From NCBI RefSeq assembly GCF_020193655.1, contig NZ_JADYVE010000001.1:1364001-1428000 (forward strand): 64,000 nucleotides of DNA, written 5' to 3'. The DNA is from Ensifer sp. IC3342. Its GTDB lineage: Bacteria; Pseudomonadota; Alphaproteobacteria; Rhizobiales; Rhizobiaceae. Below, piece by piece: positions 18,050-26,991 of this stretch. The first letter of the stretch is position 1, and every line of letters starts with the position of its first letter. Below the pieces are notes generated by a model. The model saw only the letters and a program-made list of their open reading frames with translations, had not been told where the DNA came from and searched no databases. The position numbers and the translations under genes were made by a program.

Positions 18050-19686
18050 GCGTGACGATGACAGAGCCCCTTCTTTCCGTTCGCGATCTCTCCGTGGCCT
18101 TCCATCAGGGCGGCGAGACTTCGGTCGCGGTCGACCATATTTCCTTCGACATCAAGCGCGGCGAGACAGTGGCACTGGTCGGCGAATCCGGATCGGGAAA
18201 ATCGGTGTCGGCGAATTCGATCCTGAAGCTGCTGCCCTATCCGGCCGCGAACCATCCGAGCGGCGAGATCTTCTTCAACGGCAAGGATCTCCTGAAGGCG
18301 AGCGACGCGGAACTGCGCCATGTCCGCGGCAACGACATCACGATGATCTTCCAGGAGCCGATGACGTCGCTGAACCCGCTGCACACGATCGAGCAGCAGA
18401 TCGGCGAGATCCTCGATCTTCACCAGGGCATCGAGGGCGCCGCCGCGCGGGCGAAAACGCTAGAGCTCTTGAACCAGGTGGGAATCCGCGAAGCGGAAAA
18501 GCGCTTCGGCGCCTATCCGCACCAGCTTTCCGGCGGACAGCGTCAGCGCGTCATGATTGCCATGGCGCTTGCCAATCGGCCGGAGCTCCTGATCGCTGAC
18601 GAACCGACGACGGCGCTCGACGTGACGGTGCAGGCGCAAATCCTGGAGCTTCTGAAGTCGCTTAAGGACGAGCACGGCATGTCCATGCTCTTCATCACCC
18701 ATGACCTCGGGATCGTCCGCAAGATCGCCGATCGCGTCTGCGTCATGACCAAGGGCAAGATCGTCGAAACCGGGCCGACGTCCGAGATCTTCGCCAACCC
18801 GCAGCACGCCTATACCCGCCACCTGCTCGCCTCCGAGCCCAAGGGGGAGCCGCCGCCTTCCGACGCCTCAAAGCCGATTGTCATCGAGGCCAAGGACGTG
18901 AAGGTCTGGTTCCCGATCAAGGCGGGCTTCATGCGCCGTGTCGTCGATCACGTCAAAGCGGTGGACGGCGTCGACCTGACGCTCCGCGCCGGCCAGACGC
19001 TCGGCGTCGTCGGCGAGTCCGGCTCGGGCAAGACGACGCTGGGCCTCGCGTTGACACGCCTCATCTCGTCCAAGGGACGCATCGCCTTTATCGGCAAGGA
19101 CATCGACTCCTACAGCTTCCGCGAAATGCGGCCGCTCAGAAACCGGATGCAGGTGGTATTTCAGGATCCCTATGGCTCGCTGAGCCCCCGCATGTCGATC
19201 GCCGATATCATCGGCGAGGGGCTGAAGATCCACGAAAGCACCCTCTCAGGCGAAGAACGCGACGCGCGCGTCGCAGAGGCCCTTCAGGAGGTCGGGCTCG
19301 ATCCGGCAACCCGCTGGCGATACCCGCACGAATTTTCCGGTGGCCAGCGGCAGCGCATCGCAATCGCCCGCGCCATGGTGCTGAAACCGCAATTCGTCAT
19401 GCTCGACGAGCCGACCTCGGCGCTCGACATGAGCGTCCAGGCGCAGGTGGTCGACCTGCTTCGCGACCTTCAGCGCAAACACAATCTCGCCTACCTGTTC
19501 ATCAGCCACGATCTTAAGGTCGTGCGCGCGCTTGCCAACGAGATGATCGTCATGCGTCTCGGCAAGGTGGTCGAACAGGGACCGGCCGAGCGCATCTTCG
19601 AGGCGCCAGGCGAAGACTACACCAAGGCTTTGATGGCTGCCGCCTTCAATCTCGAAGCCGTCAATCTCTCCGCGATCCGTCAATAG
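18046..19686 (+). CDS. yejF: Peptide ABC transporter, duplicated ATPase YejF
   Basis: 546 residues containing two complete ATPase domains in tandem. First: [15 protein letters not shown], signature LSGGQRQRV, Walker [13 protein letters not shown]. Second: [14 protein letters not shown], signature FSGGQRQRI, Walker [14 protein letters not shown] fused dual ATPase is the mark of YejF and GsiA-type systems and powers the YejBE channel. The GTG start at 18046 overlaps the yejE stop (GTGA); ATG 18058 is possible. The GhrA-type gene starts 18 bp downstream. Confidence 0.94.
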   Translation: MSVTMTEPLLSVRDLSVAFHQGGETSVAVDHISFDIKRGETVALVGESGSGKSVSANSILKLLPYPAANHPSGEIFFNGKDLLKASDAELRHVRGNDITMIFQEPMTSLNPLHTIEQQIGEILDLHQGIEGAAARAKTLELLNQVGIREAEKRFGAYPHQLSGGQRQRVMIAMALANRPELLIADEPTTALDVTVQAQILELLKSLKDEHGMSMLFITHDLGIVRKIADRVCVMTKGKIVETGPTSEIFANPQHAYTRHLLASEPKGEPPPSDASKPIVIEAKDVKVWFPIKAGFMRRVVDHVKAVDGVDLTLRAGQTLGVVGESGSGKTTLGLALTRLISSKGRIAFIGKDIDSYSFREMRPLRNRMQVVFQDPYGSLSPRMSIADIIGEGLKIHESTLSGEERDARVAEALQEVGLDPATRWRYPHEFSGGQRQRIAIARAMVLKPQFVMLDEPTSALDMSVQAQVVDLLRDLQRKHNLAYLFISHDLKVVRALANEMIVMRLGKVVEQGPAERIFEAPGEDYTKALMAAAFNLEAVNLSAIRQ

Positions 19687-19704
19687 AGTTCCAGAGTTCT
19701 GAGA

Positions 19705-20664
19705 ATGCCCGCCAAGAGTCCCGTCATCGTCGACCTGAAATTCATTCCAGAGGAGGTGGAGGCCGCTCTCAATGGCGCTTTTCCCGATCGCGAAGTGATC
19801 AATCGCGCGGATCCGGCGCAAAGGGATCGAGATCTCTCCGGCATCAACTACGCGGTGGTCTGGAAATCGGCGCCGGATCTCTTTTCGCGCGCACCCGACC
19901 TGAAGGTGGTGTTTTCCGGCGGCGCCGGCGTCGACCACGTCTTGACCCTGCCGGGCCTGCCGGACGTACCGCTCGTGCGCTTCGTCGACCGGACATTGAC
20001 CACGCGCATGAGCGAATGGGTCGTCATGCAGTGCCTCCTGCACCTGCGCCAGCACCGCGCCTACGAGTCCTTGGCCCGGAAGCGGGAATGGCGTGACCTC
20101 ATCCAGCCGGAGGCTGCCGACGTCACCGTCGGCATCATGGGCATGGGCGTGCTCGGCCAGGATGCCGCCCGCAAGCTCGCAGTCATGGGCTTCAATGTCG
20201 TCGGCTGGTCGCGGACCAAGCGGACGATCGAGGGCATGGCCACCTACGGCGCCGCCGACCTCGATGCCTTTCTGGCGCGCACCGACTTTCTCGTCGGCCT
20301 GCTGCCGCTGACGGCGGAAACCAAAGGCATCTTCAATGCCGACCTGTTCGCTAAACTCAGCCGCAAGGGGCCGTTTGGGGCGCCGGTGTTCATCAATGCC
20401 GGACGCGGCGGTAGCCAGGTGGAAGCCGACATCCTGGAATGCCTCGATTCCGGCGTACTTGCAGCGGCTTCGCTCGACGTCTTCGAGGAGGAGCCCCTCT
20501 CCCGGGACAGCCGCTTCTGGACCATGCCCAACGTTTATGTGACCCCGCATGTCGCCGCCTCTTCCGACGTCAAGGCGCTCTTTGCCCATGTCGAAGAGCA
20601 GATCGCCCGGTTCGAAAGCGGCATGCCGCTGGAGCATGTCGTCGATAGATTAGCCGGCTACTGA
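19705..20664 (+). CDS. ghrA: Glyoxylate/hydroxypyruvate reductase A-type dehydrogenase
   Basis: 319-residue NAD(P)H-dependent 2-hydroxyacid dehydrogenase of the GhrA subgroup, which reduces glyoxylate and hydroxypyruvate. The cofactor motif is VGIMGMGVLGQDAARKLA near residue 140. Catalytic residues are Arg in INAGRGGSQVEADI, Glu in DVFEEEPL and His in VTPHVAASS. It lies only 18 bp after yejF, so it may be transcribed with the peptide importer, although a functional link is not obvious. A mosaic repeat follows its stop. Confidence 0.88.
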   Translation: MPAKSPVIVDLKFIPEEVEAALNGAFPDREVINRADPAQRDRDLSGINYAVVWKSAPDLFSRAPDLKVVFSGGAGVDHVLTLPGLPDVPLVRFVDRTLTTRMSEWVVMQCLLHLRQHRAYESLARKREWRDLIQPEAADVTVGIMGMGVLGQDAARKLAVMGFNVVGWSRTKRTIEGMATYGAADLDAFLARTDFLVGLLPLTAETKGIFNADLFAKLSRKGPFGAPVFINAGRGGSQVEADILECLDSGVLAAASLDVFEEEPLSRDSRFWTMPNVYVTPHVAASSDVKALFAHVEEQIARFESGMPLEHVVDRLAGY

Positions 20665-20701
20665 TATTGACATTGCACGACCAGCCCGACGCAGCGGACT
20701 G

Positions 20702-20810
20702 CCTCTCACCCTAACCCTCTCCCCGCAGGCGGGGAGAGGGGACCAAGGCGTTGCGGCACCTCCCTTCTACCCGCCTGCGGGGAGAAGGTGCCGGCAGGTG
20801 GATGAGGGGC
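20702..20810. repeat. RIME-like mosaic intergenic repeat, copy B
   Basis: The core is a perfect 12-bp palindrome: CCCTCTCCCCGC (20715-20726), AG, GCGGGGAGAGGG (20729-20740). A second hairpin unit follows (CTTCTACCCGC facing GCGGGGAGAAG), and the end GCCGGCAGGTGGATGAGGGG matches the inverted end of copies A, C and D. It lies between the convergent ghrA and NlpC/P60 genes, and both could use it as a transcription end. Confidence 0.75.
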
Positions 20811-20850
20811 AACCAAGTTGTCAAAAATAACCCGACAAATTCATCCCGCT

Positions 20851-21717
20851 CTAAGGCCGGCGATAGCCCGTTGGCTGGTCATAGAGCCAGCCGATGCGGC
20901 GGATGGCGTCTTCCAGCCCCTCGCGGGCGACTGTCATGGTATGGCCGTTGGCGTGTACAAGCGTGCGCTCGTCTTCCATGATCGCCACATGACCCTTCCA
21001 GAAGACGAGGTCGCCGCGGACAAGCTCCTCGCGGTTTATTGAGCGGCCAAGCCCACGCGCCTGCATGTCGGAGTCGCGCGGCGCAGCATTTCCCACCATC
21101 TGCATCGCAAGCTGAACGAGGCCGGAGCAGTCGATGCCGAAACCGGACCGGCCGCCCCAGAGATAGGGGGTTTCGAGAAAGCGCGTCGCAACGCTGACAT
21201 AGTCGCCGGCGAGCGCCTCGCCGACCGCGACGCAATGATTGGCGATGACAGCCAATCCGCCATCCAGGAGGAAGTAGCGCGTGCCACGGGTTTCTGTCTC
21301 GCCGACAACATGCACGCGGCTTCCCATGGAAAGGGCAAAGGCTTGGGGGAAGCGCAGATCGGCACCGCGATAGACGATTGTTCGCGGCACCGCGACGACG
21401 TGGGTCGCCGGCGCATTCGAAGAGTTTAGCGCTTCCTCAGGCACATAGCCGACATAGCCATCGAGATCGGCCTTGATCCACGCCCAGCCGCCCGCAACGT
21501 CCAGCACACGCGCGGTCTCCCCGTAAAGCAATTCGGTATCGGTCCCGCATTCAAGATCGGGCCTTGCCCGCAGCGGCGTGACGGGAACGGAGACGGTGGC
21601 AGGCGTGCCCTCGACATAGCGCGGCGCTTCGACAACGCCGCGCAGGCGCGCCTCTGCGAGATCATCGCGATAGGCATTGAGGCGGCGGTCAGGCAATTGC
21701 GACATGGGCAAACTCAC
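20851..21717 (-). CDS. NlpC/P60 family peptidoglycan hydrolase with SH3-like N-terminus
   Basis: 288 residues. The first half carries SH3-like wall-binding segments (VPVTPLRARPDLECGTDTELL; GGWAWIKADLDGYVGYVPEEAL). The C-terminal half is an NlpC/P60 cysteine peptidase with the catalytic cysteine in GIDCSGLVQLAMQ, histidine in FWKGHVAIM and a final His/Asn in LVHANGHTM. Such enzymes usually cut D-Glu-diaminopimelate bonds in muropeptides. No signal peptide is visible, suggesting a cytoplasmic recycling role. The GTG start at 21717 overlaps the MarR stop (GTGA); ATG 21705 is an alternative. Confidence 0.87.
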   Translation of the reverse strand: MSLPMSQLPDRRLNAYRDDLAEARLRGVVEAPRYVEGTPATVSVPVTPLRARPDLECGTDTELLYGETARVLDVAGGWAWIKADLDGYVGYVPEEALNSSNAPATHVVAVPRTIVYRGADLRFPQAFALSMGSRVHVVGETETRGTRYFLLDGGLAVIANHCVAVGEALAGDYVSVATRFLETPYLWGGRSGFGIDCSGLVQLAMQMVGNAAPRDSDMQARGLGRSINREELVRGDLVFWKGHVAIMEDERTLVHANGHTMTVAREGLEDAIRRIGWLYDQPTGYRRP

Positions 21718-22064
21718 AAGGACAGGTTTCTACCCTGATTGATGATCAGATCGCCGAACTTTTCAAGATAAAGTGCACCTTCGACCGTACGCTTGATGAT
21801 GACGTTGCGCCGGTCGCGCTCGTCGCGCACCCGATCGACCAGGCCGAGCGCGCCCATGGTGTCGAGCGCGCGGGTAATGACCGGCTTCGTCACACCGAGC
21901 GTCATGGCAAGCCCCCTGACGGTGTGCGGCGGCGGAACGAGATAGATCTGCAAGAGGATCGCCATCTGTCGCAGCGTCAGGTCGCGGCCATCGACCCGGA
22001 CCTGCTCGAGCGAAACGGCGTGCCAGAGTCCGAGCGCCTGCGAGGGCGTAAGCTCAACCGGCAA
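21714..22064 (-). CDS. MarR family transcriptional regulator
   Basis: 116 residues with a winged helix-turn-helix: LTLRQMAILLQIYLVPPPHTVRGLAMTLGVTKPVITRALDTMGALGLVDRVRDERDRR in shortened view shows recognition helix TKPVITRAL and the DERDRRNV wing. The start is TTG 22064, with AGGAG six bases upstream. It overlaps the NlpC/P60 hydrolase start by 4 bp, so the two are translated together and the regulator may control the hydrolase. The ligand is unknown. Confidence 0.85.
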   Translation of the reverse strand: MPVELTPSQALGLWHAVSLEQVRVDGRDLTLRQMAILLQIYLVPPPHTVRGLAMTLGVTKPVITRALDTMGALGLVDRVRDERDRRNVIIKRTVEGALYLEKFGDLIINQGRNLSL

Positions 22065-22150
22065 GGGAAACTCCTGCGTAGACCACGTTCCGGGAACATA
22101 GCCGGCCGATCGTTACGCAAGCGTTTCTTTTATATGCCGATTGTAGCGCT

Positions 22151-22308
22151 CCTCATCCGCCTGCCGCCACCTTCCCCATTTTGGTGGGCAAAGCATGTGG
22201 CGTGCGCCTCGAACATCCCTCCGCACAGCCGGTGCAGTGGGACAGAGAGCGCGCGGCTTTGCTCCTTCTCCCCCGCGTGCAGGGAGAAGTTGCGGCAGCG
22301 GAATGAGG
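22151..22308. repeat. RIME-like mosaic intergenic repeat, copy C
   Basis: It opens CCTCATCCGCCTGCCGCCAC and closes TTGCGGCAGCGGAATGAGG, which are imperfect inverted repeats of each other. An inner CTTCTCCCCCGCG faces CAGGGAGAAG. The middle (22180-22260) differs from copies A, B and D, as expected of a mosaic element. It fills the spacer between the MarR gene and the aminopeptidase 3' end. Confidence 0.65.
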
Positions 22309-22325
22309 CTTAAAAACGGATGAGG

Positions 22326-23717
22326 CTACCCCGCGATGCGGCCGATATGATGATAAAGCGCCCGGATTGCCTGTGCTTCGCCGCCGACGGGAGAATGTGG
22401 GCGTTCGGACTGTGCCCAGCCGAAGATATCGAAGTGCACCCAGCTCCTCGCGTTGGTGACGAAACGCTTGAGGAACAGCGCCGCCGTGATCGAGCCGGCC
22501 ATGCCACCGGCGGGCGCGTTGGTGAGATCGGCGATGCGCGCGGAAACATCCTTGTCGTAACCCATATGGAGCGGCATCCGCCACATCGGATCGTCGACCT
22601 CAAGGCTTGCCTCGGCAAGATCATGGGCAAGCGCGCCGTCGTCGGTGAAGAACGGCGGCAGATCGGGGCCGAGCGCGACGCGGGCAGCACCCGTCAGCGT
22701 CGCCATGTCGATGATGAGGTCGGTCTGCTCCTCGTCGGCATAGGCGAGCGCATCGGCAAGGATCAGCCGGCCTTCGGCGTCGGTGTTGTCGATCTGCACC
22801 GTCAGCCCCTTGCGGCTCCGGTAGATGTCGCCCGGACGGAAGGCGTTGGACGAAATCGAATTCTCGACAACGGGGACGATGACGCGCAGATCGACCTTGA
22901 GCTTCGCATCCATGATCATCAGCGCGAGGCCCATGACGTTGGCGGCACCGCCCATGTCCTTCTTCATGAGCAGCATCGAGGCGGCCGGCTTGATGTCGAG
23001 GCCGCCGGTGTCGAAGCAGACGCCCTTGCCGACCAGCGTCACGCGCCGGTGACCCTTCTTGCCCCAACGCATCTCGAGAAGCCGCGGCGCCTCGGCGCTG
23101 GCGCGGCCGACCGTGTGGACCAGCGGGAAATTCTGCGCCAGCAGCGCCTCGCCCGATATCACCGAGATATCGGCCTTGTAGTGGCCCCCAAGCGCCCGGA
23201 AGGCTGCTTCCAGTGCCTCCGGCCCCATGTCGTTGGTCGGCGTGTTGATGAGGTCGCGTGCCAGAAAGACCCCGGCAAGCTGCCTCTTGATATCGGTCGC
23301 ATCAGCGTCGGCGGGAATGAGCAGTGTCGGCGCCTCCGCCTTGGCGGACTTGTAGCGCTCGAAGCGATAGGAACCGAGGCCGTAGCCGAGCGCCAGCCGG
23401 TTGGCGGTCAATGGCGCCGTTTCGATATGCCACTTGCCGGCAGGCAGCGAGCGGGCAAGCTTTCCCGTCAGGAACGGCGCTTCCGACGGGTTGGTGCCGA
23501 GGCCGAACAGCGCGCCGCCGAGATGACCGTCGGAAGACGGAATGAGAAGAACGGCGCCGGACTCCGCCTTGAACCCTACCTTCTTCGCCCAGTCGAGCGC
23601 GATCGGATCGATGCTCCCCGTTTCGATATGCGCCGGCGTTACCGCGAAGATCGGCAGCGTCTTGCCGGTGCTGGTGTTGAACGGCGACGGCCGCTCGATG
23701 AACTGATAGGGAGCCAT
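22326..23717 (-). CDS. Leucyl aminopeptidase family (M17) peptidase
   Basis: 463-residue cytoplasmic metallopeptidase that removes N-terminal residues from peptides. The metal and active-site motifs of M17 are present: LVGKGVCFDTGGLDIKPA, MKKDMGGAANVMGLAL and the signature NTDAEGRLILADAL. The N-terminal domain is shorter and divergent from E. coli PepA, as in the rhizobial second M17 branch. It starts at ATG 23717, divergent from tadD with about 130 bp between. It may process peptides imported by the neighbouring Yej system, but that is inference. Confidence 0.9.
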   Translation of the reverse strand: MAPYQFIERPSPFNTSTGKTLPIFAVTPAHIETGSIDPIALDWAKKVGFKAESGAVLLIPSSDGHLGGALFGLGTNPSEAPFLTGKLARSLPAGKWHIETAPLTANRLALGYGLGSYRFERYKSAKAEAPTLLIPADADATDIKRQLAGVFLARDLINTPTNDMGPEALEAAFRALGGHYKADISVISGEALLAQNFPLVHTVGRASAEAPRLLEMRWGKKGHRRVTLVGKGVCFDTGGLDIKPAASMLLMKKDMGGAANVMGLALMIMDAKLKVDLRVIVPVVENSISSNAFRPGDIYRSRKGLTVQIDNTDAEGRLILADALAYADEEQTDLIIDMATLTGAARVALGPDLPPFFTDDGALAHDLAEASLEVDDPMWRMPLHMGYDKDVSARIADLTNAPAGGMAGSITAALFLKRFVTNARSWVHFDIFGWAQSERPHSPVGGEAQAIRALYHHIGRIAG

Positions 23718-23751
23718 GGAAGTCCTCGACTGACAGAAACGGATTGCGCGA

Positions 23752-23766
23752 TTAACGCTCCGTTAG
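23752..23766. promoter_or_regulatory. CtrA-like site between the aminopeptidase and tadD
   Basis: TTAA-N7-TTAG at 23752-23766 has one mismatch to the CtrA consensus TTAA-N7-TTAA, and a further GTTAAC lies at 23769-23773 on its edge. It is 83 bp upstream of the tadD start. CtrA control of pilus genes is known in alphaproteobacteria; this site is a candidate only. Confidence 0.3.
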
Positions 23767-23848
23767 GGTTAACAGATTATTGCTGGAGTGAAAGTTGCGC
23801 CGTTGATGTTGGGAGTTCCGGTGCGAACGCATGCTGGGGGCACCACTC

Positions 23849-24664
23849 ATGACCGCTGAAGCCACTTCCTTACTCCCTCGTCTCGTTCAGGGCACCGCGG
23901 TCGCGCTTGTCGCGCTGTCGCTCGCCGGCTGCGCCGGCCAACAGAAGAAGGAGCTCACCACCGGCTCGATCCCGACGCTTTCGAAGCCGGTGCAGTCGAT
24001 GAACGCAACTGAGCTGTCGCAGGCGGCGGAAAGCATAGGACAGGCCTATGAGCGCAACCCCAAGGATCGCGAGGCGGGTCTCAACTACGCGAACCTGTTG
24101 CGCATGACCGGCCGCAACGAACAGGCGCTTGCGGTTATGCAGCAGGTCGCGATCAACCATCCCTCGGATCGCGAGGTTCTGGGCGCCTACGGCAAGGCGC
24201 AGGCCGCAGCCGGCCAGCTCGAACAGGCATTGGCGACGATCAGCCGGGCGCAAACGCCGGACCGTCCGGATTGGAAGCTGAAATCGGCGGAGGGCGCCGT
24301 CCTCGACCAGCTCGGCCGGTCGGCGGAGGCGCGCCTCAGATACCGCGAGGCCCTGGACCTCCGCCCCAACGAACCCTCTATACTCTCCAATCTCGGCATG
24401 TCCTATCTGCTGACGAAGGATCTCAGGACTGCCGAAACCTATCTCAAATCGGCCGCCGATCAGCCCGGCGCCGACAGCAGCGTGCGGCAGAACCTCGCCC
24501 TTGCTGTCGGTCTTCAGGGGCGTTTCCAGGAAGCCGAGGCGATCGCCCGCCAGGAATTGACCGCAGAGCAGGCCGAAGCCAACGTCGCCTATCTCAGGTC
24601 CATGCTGTCACAGCAGGGCGCCTGGAAGCAGCTCGCCAAGGCGGATGACGGGAATACCAATTAG
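23849..24664 (+). CDS. tadD: Tad pilus assembly TPR lipoprotein TadD
   Basis: About 271 residues. A lipoprotein signal ends with the lipobox SLAGC (near residue 31 from ATG 23849). The rest is built of tetratricopeptide repeats, for example DREAGLNYANLLRMTGRNEQAL and RLRYREALDLRPNEPSILSNL. In Tad systems TadD is a pilotin-like TPR lipoprotein needed for secretin function. An upstream in-frame start at 23831 exists but adds only MLGAPL. It is convergent with tadC, the last gene of the pilus operon, which is the standard rhizobial arrangement. Confidence 0.88.
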   Translation: MTAEATSLLPRLVQGTAVALVALSLAGCAGQQKKELTTGSIPTLSKPVQSMNATELSQAAESIGQAYERNPKDREAGLNYANLLRMTGRNEQALAVMQQVAINHPSDREVLGAYGKAQAAAGQLEQALATISRAQTPDRPDWKLKSAEGAVLDQLGRSAEARLRYREALDLRPNEPSILSNLGMSYLLTKDLRTAETYLKSAADQPGADSSVRQNLALAVGLQGRFQEAEAIARQELTAEQAEANVAYLRSMLSQQGAWKQLAKADDGNTN

Positions 24665-24754
24665 CGCGGTTTTTTTCACGCAGAGCGCGTGAAGTGCGCT
24701 CTGCGGCACTTCCCTACCGCGCGCCACACCGCTGGGGCGCCCCCGTTGCATTGT

Positions 24755-24780
24755 CATCCTCGGCCTTTGACCCGAGGATG
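24755..24780. repeat. Palindromic element in the tadD-tadC spacer
   Basis: CATCCTCGG (24755-24763) pairs with CCGAGGATG (24772-24780) around 8 nt. The flanking CGGATCCACGGTGATGGG resembles a dispersed alphaproteobacterial palindrome as I remember it. It lies in the 265-bp gap between the convergent tadD and tadC stops. Confidence 0.5.
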
Positions 24781-24929
24781 ATGCGTTTTTGGAAGGCGTC
24801 ACGCCAGTCGCTCCTCGCGCTCGGATCCACGGTGATGGGTCGCGCGAGAGCGCGCGCCTTCTCCGGCGAAGAGACGTCTAGTAACAGGAAGCCGGGGCCT
24901 TTCATGAACCCGCAGCTATCTAGTGCGCT

Positions 24930-25913
24930 CTAGAATTTGTCCGCCACCTGGATGCCGGCCGGGCCGAGGATGACGGCGACGAGAACCGGCAGGAAGAAAA
25001 GGATCATCGGAACGGTAAGCTTTGGCGGCAGCGCCGCCGCCTTTTTTTCCGCCGCATTCATGCGCTGGTCACGGCTTTCCTGCGCCAGCACACGCAGGGC
25101 CTGCGCCACGGGGGTGCCATAACGGTCGGCCTGGATCAGCGCCTGGGTCACCGACTTCACATCCTCGATGCCGGTGCGCAGGCCGAGATTCTCGAGTGCG
25201 ACGCGCCGATCCGGTAGGAACGAAAGCTCGGCCGTCGTCAGCACCAGCTCTTCGGCGAGCGGCGGCGATTGCGCCGCGATCTCGTCGGCAACGCGACGCA
25301 TGGCAAGCTCCATGGAGACGCCCGATTCGACGCAGATCAGCAGAAGGTCCAGCGAGTCGGGCCAGGCACGGCGGATCGAGTGCTGGCGTTTGGAGACGGC
25401 ATTGGCGATGAATATATTCGGCGCATAGAAACCGAGGTAAGCGAAGCCCACGGCGAAGAGCAGCCTGAGCATCAGCGGTTTGTCGGCAAAGTTCTCCAGG
25501 ACGAAGATGTAGACGACTGCTACCATCAGAAACAGGAACGGCAGGCAGAAGCGGGCAAAGAGAAAGGTATTGAGTGCGTTCTGCGATCGATAGCCCGCCG
25601 TCTTCAGGCGGTTGACTGTGTTGTCATCGACGAGCGCCTTTTTCAGGTTCAGCCGCTCGACGATCTGGCGCACCGACTTGTTGTTCTGCGTCCGAAGACT
25701 TCCCTTGCCACTCGCGGCTTCGGCATTCAGTCGGGCGCGTTCGCGGGCGCGAATCAGTTCGCGTTCCGTCGCCACTGACTTCATCCGCTTCGTCAGATCG
25801 CCTTTCTCGAAGAAGGGAACCGCAAGCGAATAGAACGTCGCCAGCACCGCCATCGAGACCAGGACGGCGATGATGACGTTCGGATCGGTCAGCGTTTTTA
25901 CCCAGGCATCCAC
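24930..25913 (-). CDS. tadC: Tad pilus inner-membrane platform protein TadC
   Basis: 327 residues of the type II secretion GspF-like family. It has an N-terminal membrane anchor, paired helices in the middle (LPFLFLMVAVVYIFVL and LLFAVGFAYLGFYAPNIFI), a cytoplasmic GspF domain with CVESGVSMELAMRRVADE and ALIQADRYGTPVAQALRVLA, and a C-terminal helix PMILFFLPVLVAVILGP. TadB and TadC form the platform on which CpaF acts. GTG start. The last gene of the minus-strand pilus operon, 10 bp after tadB. Confidence 0.92.
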   Translation of the reverse strand: MDAWVKTLTDPNVIIAVLVSMAVLATFYSLAVPFFEKGDLTKRMKSVATERELIRARERARLNAEAASGKGSLRTQNNKSVRQIVERLNLKKALVDDNTVNRLKTAGYRSQNALNTFLFARFCLPFLFLMVAVVYIFVLENFADKPLMLRLLFAVGFAYLGFYAPNIFIANAVSKRQHSIRRAWPDSLDLLLICVESGVSMELAMRRVADEIAAQSPPLAEELVLTTAELSFLPDRRVALENLGLRTGIEDVKSVTQALIQADRYGTPVAQALRVLAQESRDQRMNAAEKKAAALPPKLTVPMILFFLPVLVAVILGPAGIQVADKF

Positions 25914-25923
25914 CGAAGCACCC

Positions 25924-26934
25924 TCAAATGTCGAAATTGATCATGTTGCGCATCACGAAGATGCCGATGCTCATCCAGACGGCGGAGACTCCCATGATCA
26001 GGTGGCCGCGCGGGTCGGTGAAGAGAATCATCATGTATTCGGGCGACGTGAGATAGACGAGCGTCGCAACGATGACGGGCAACGCGCCGATGATGCAGGC
26101 GGACGCCTTGGCCTCCATGGACAGGGCGCTGACCTTTGCCTTCATCTTCTTGCGCTCGCGCAGCACTTTCGAGAGATTGCCGAGCGCTTCCGAAAGGTTG
26201 CCGCCCGCCTGCGCCTGTATGGCGATCACGACCGCAAAGAAATTCACTTCCGGCAGGGGAATGTTATGGATCATGCGGGCGCAGGCTTCCGGCACGGCGA
26301 GGCCGACCTGCTGGGATTCGACGACGCGACGGAATTCCGTCTTGACCGGCTCCTGTCCGTCGCTGGCAATCAGCCGCAGCGCGTCGTTGAGCGGAAGGCC
26401 CGACTTGATCGAGCGGACCATGACATCGAGCGCGTTCGGAAATTCTTCCAGGAACTTCTTGCAACGTCGCTTGATCATGAAGCCGACGATCCAGCGCGGC
26501 AGGCCGGCAGCGGCGATCAGAGCGACGCCCGCGGCTATCAGCAATTTGCCGCTGGCGACGAATGTCAACAGAAGGGCAAACAGGCCAAAGATCGCACTGA
26601 ACAAATAAAACTGTGGCACCGACATCGAGAGATTGGCCTGCGCCAACCGCATCTTCATCGACGGCGCGCTCTTGGCCGACTTTTCCTGCTGCTTCTTCTC
26701 GAGTTCCTTCAGAGAATCCTGAACGGACTTGCGCCGCTTCGACATCTCGTTGACGCGATCGCGCGCGGCCTTGATCTTGGTCCGGTCCGTCTCTGCAGCA
26801 CTGACCCGGCGGAAACGGCCTTCGGCCTTCTTCTCATTCTCGATGCGCGAGAAGAGCACACCGTAGGCGAGCGCCGCCGCCGCAACCGCGACGAGGCCAG
26901 CCAATACCAGAACGGTGATGTCTATGCCGAACAT
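25924..26934 (-). CDS. tadB: Tad pilus inner-membrane platform protein TadB
   Basis: 336 residues, GspF family. A first helix at residues 5-30 (ITVLVLAGLVAVAAAALAYG) is followed by a charged stretch rich in Lys/Glu (about 35-105). Two helices and the GspF domain come next, with IKSGLPLNDALRLIASDG and AQAGGNLSEALGNLSKVLRER. It starts at ATG 26934, 57 bp after the cpaF stop, and is followed by tadC. The product forms the TadBC platform with its paralogue. Confidence 0.93.
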   Translation of the reverse strand: MFGIDITVLVLAGLVAVAAAALAYGVLFSRIENEKKAEGRFRRVSAAETDRTKIKAARDRVNEMSKRRKSVQDSLKELEKKQQEKSAKSAPSMKMRLAQANLSMSVPQFYLFSAIFGLFALLLTFVASGKLLIAAGVALIAAAGLPRWIVGFMIKRRCKKFLEEFPNALDVMVRSIKSGLPLNDALRLIASDGQEPVKTEFRRVVESQQVGLAVPEACARMIHNIPLPEVNFFAVVIAIQAQAGGNLSEALGNLSKVLRERKKMKAKVSALSMEAKASACIIGALPVIVATLVYLTSPEYMMILFTDPRGHLIMGVSAVWMSIGIFVMRNMINFDI

Positions 26935-26991
26935 CGTCGAACCTGTTTCCTTTACGTCAGCGATCGCGAAGCAACTCTTCGCCCTGCGGCC

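Noticed and set aside
24714..24905. 63-codon minus-strand frame in the tadD-tadC spacer
   Set aside because: It overlaps a palindromic element, has no ribosome-binding site and its peptide resembles translated repeat sequence.
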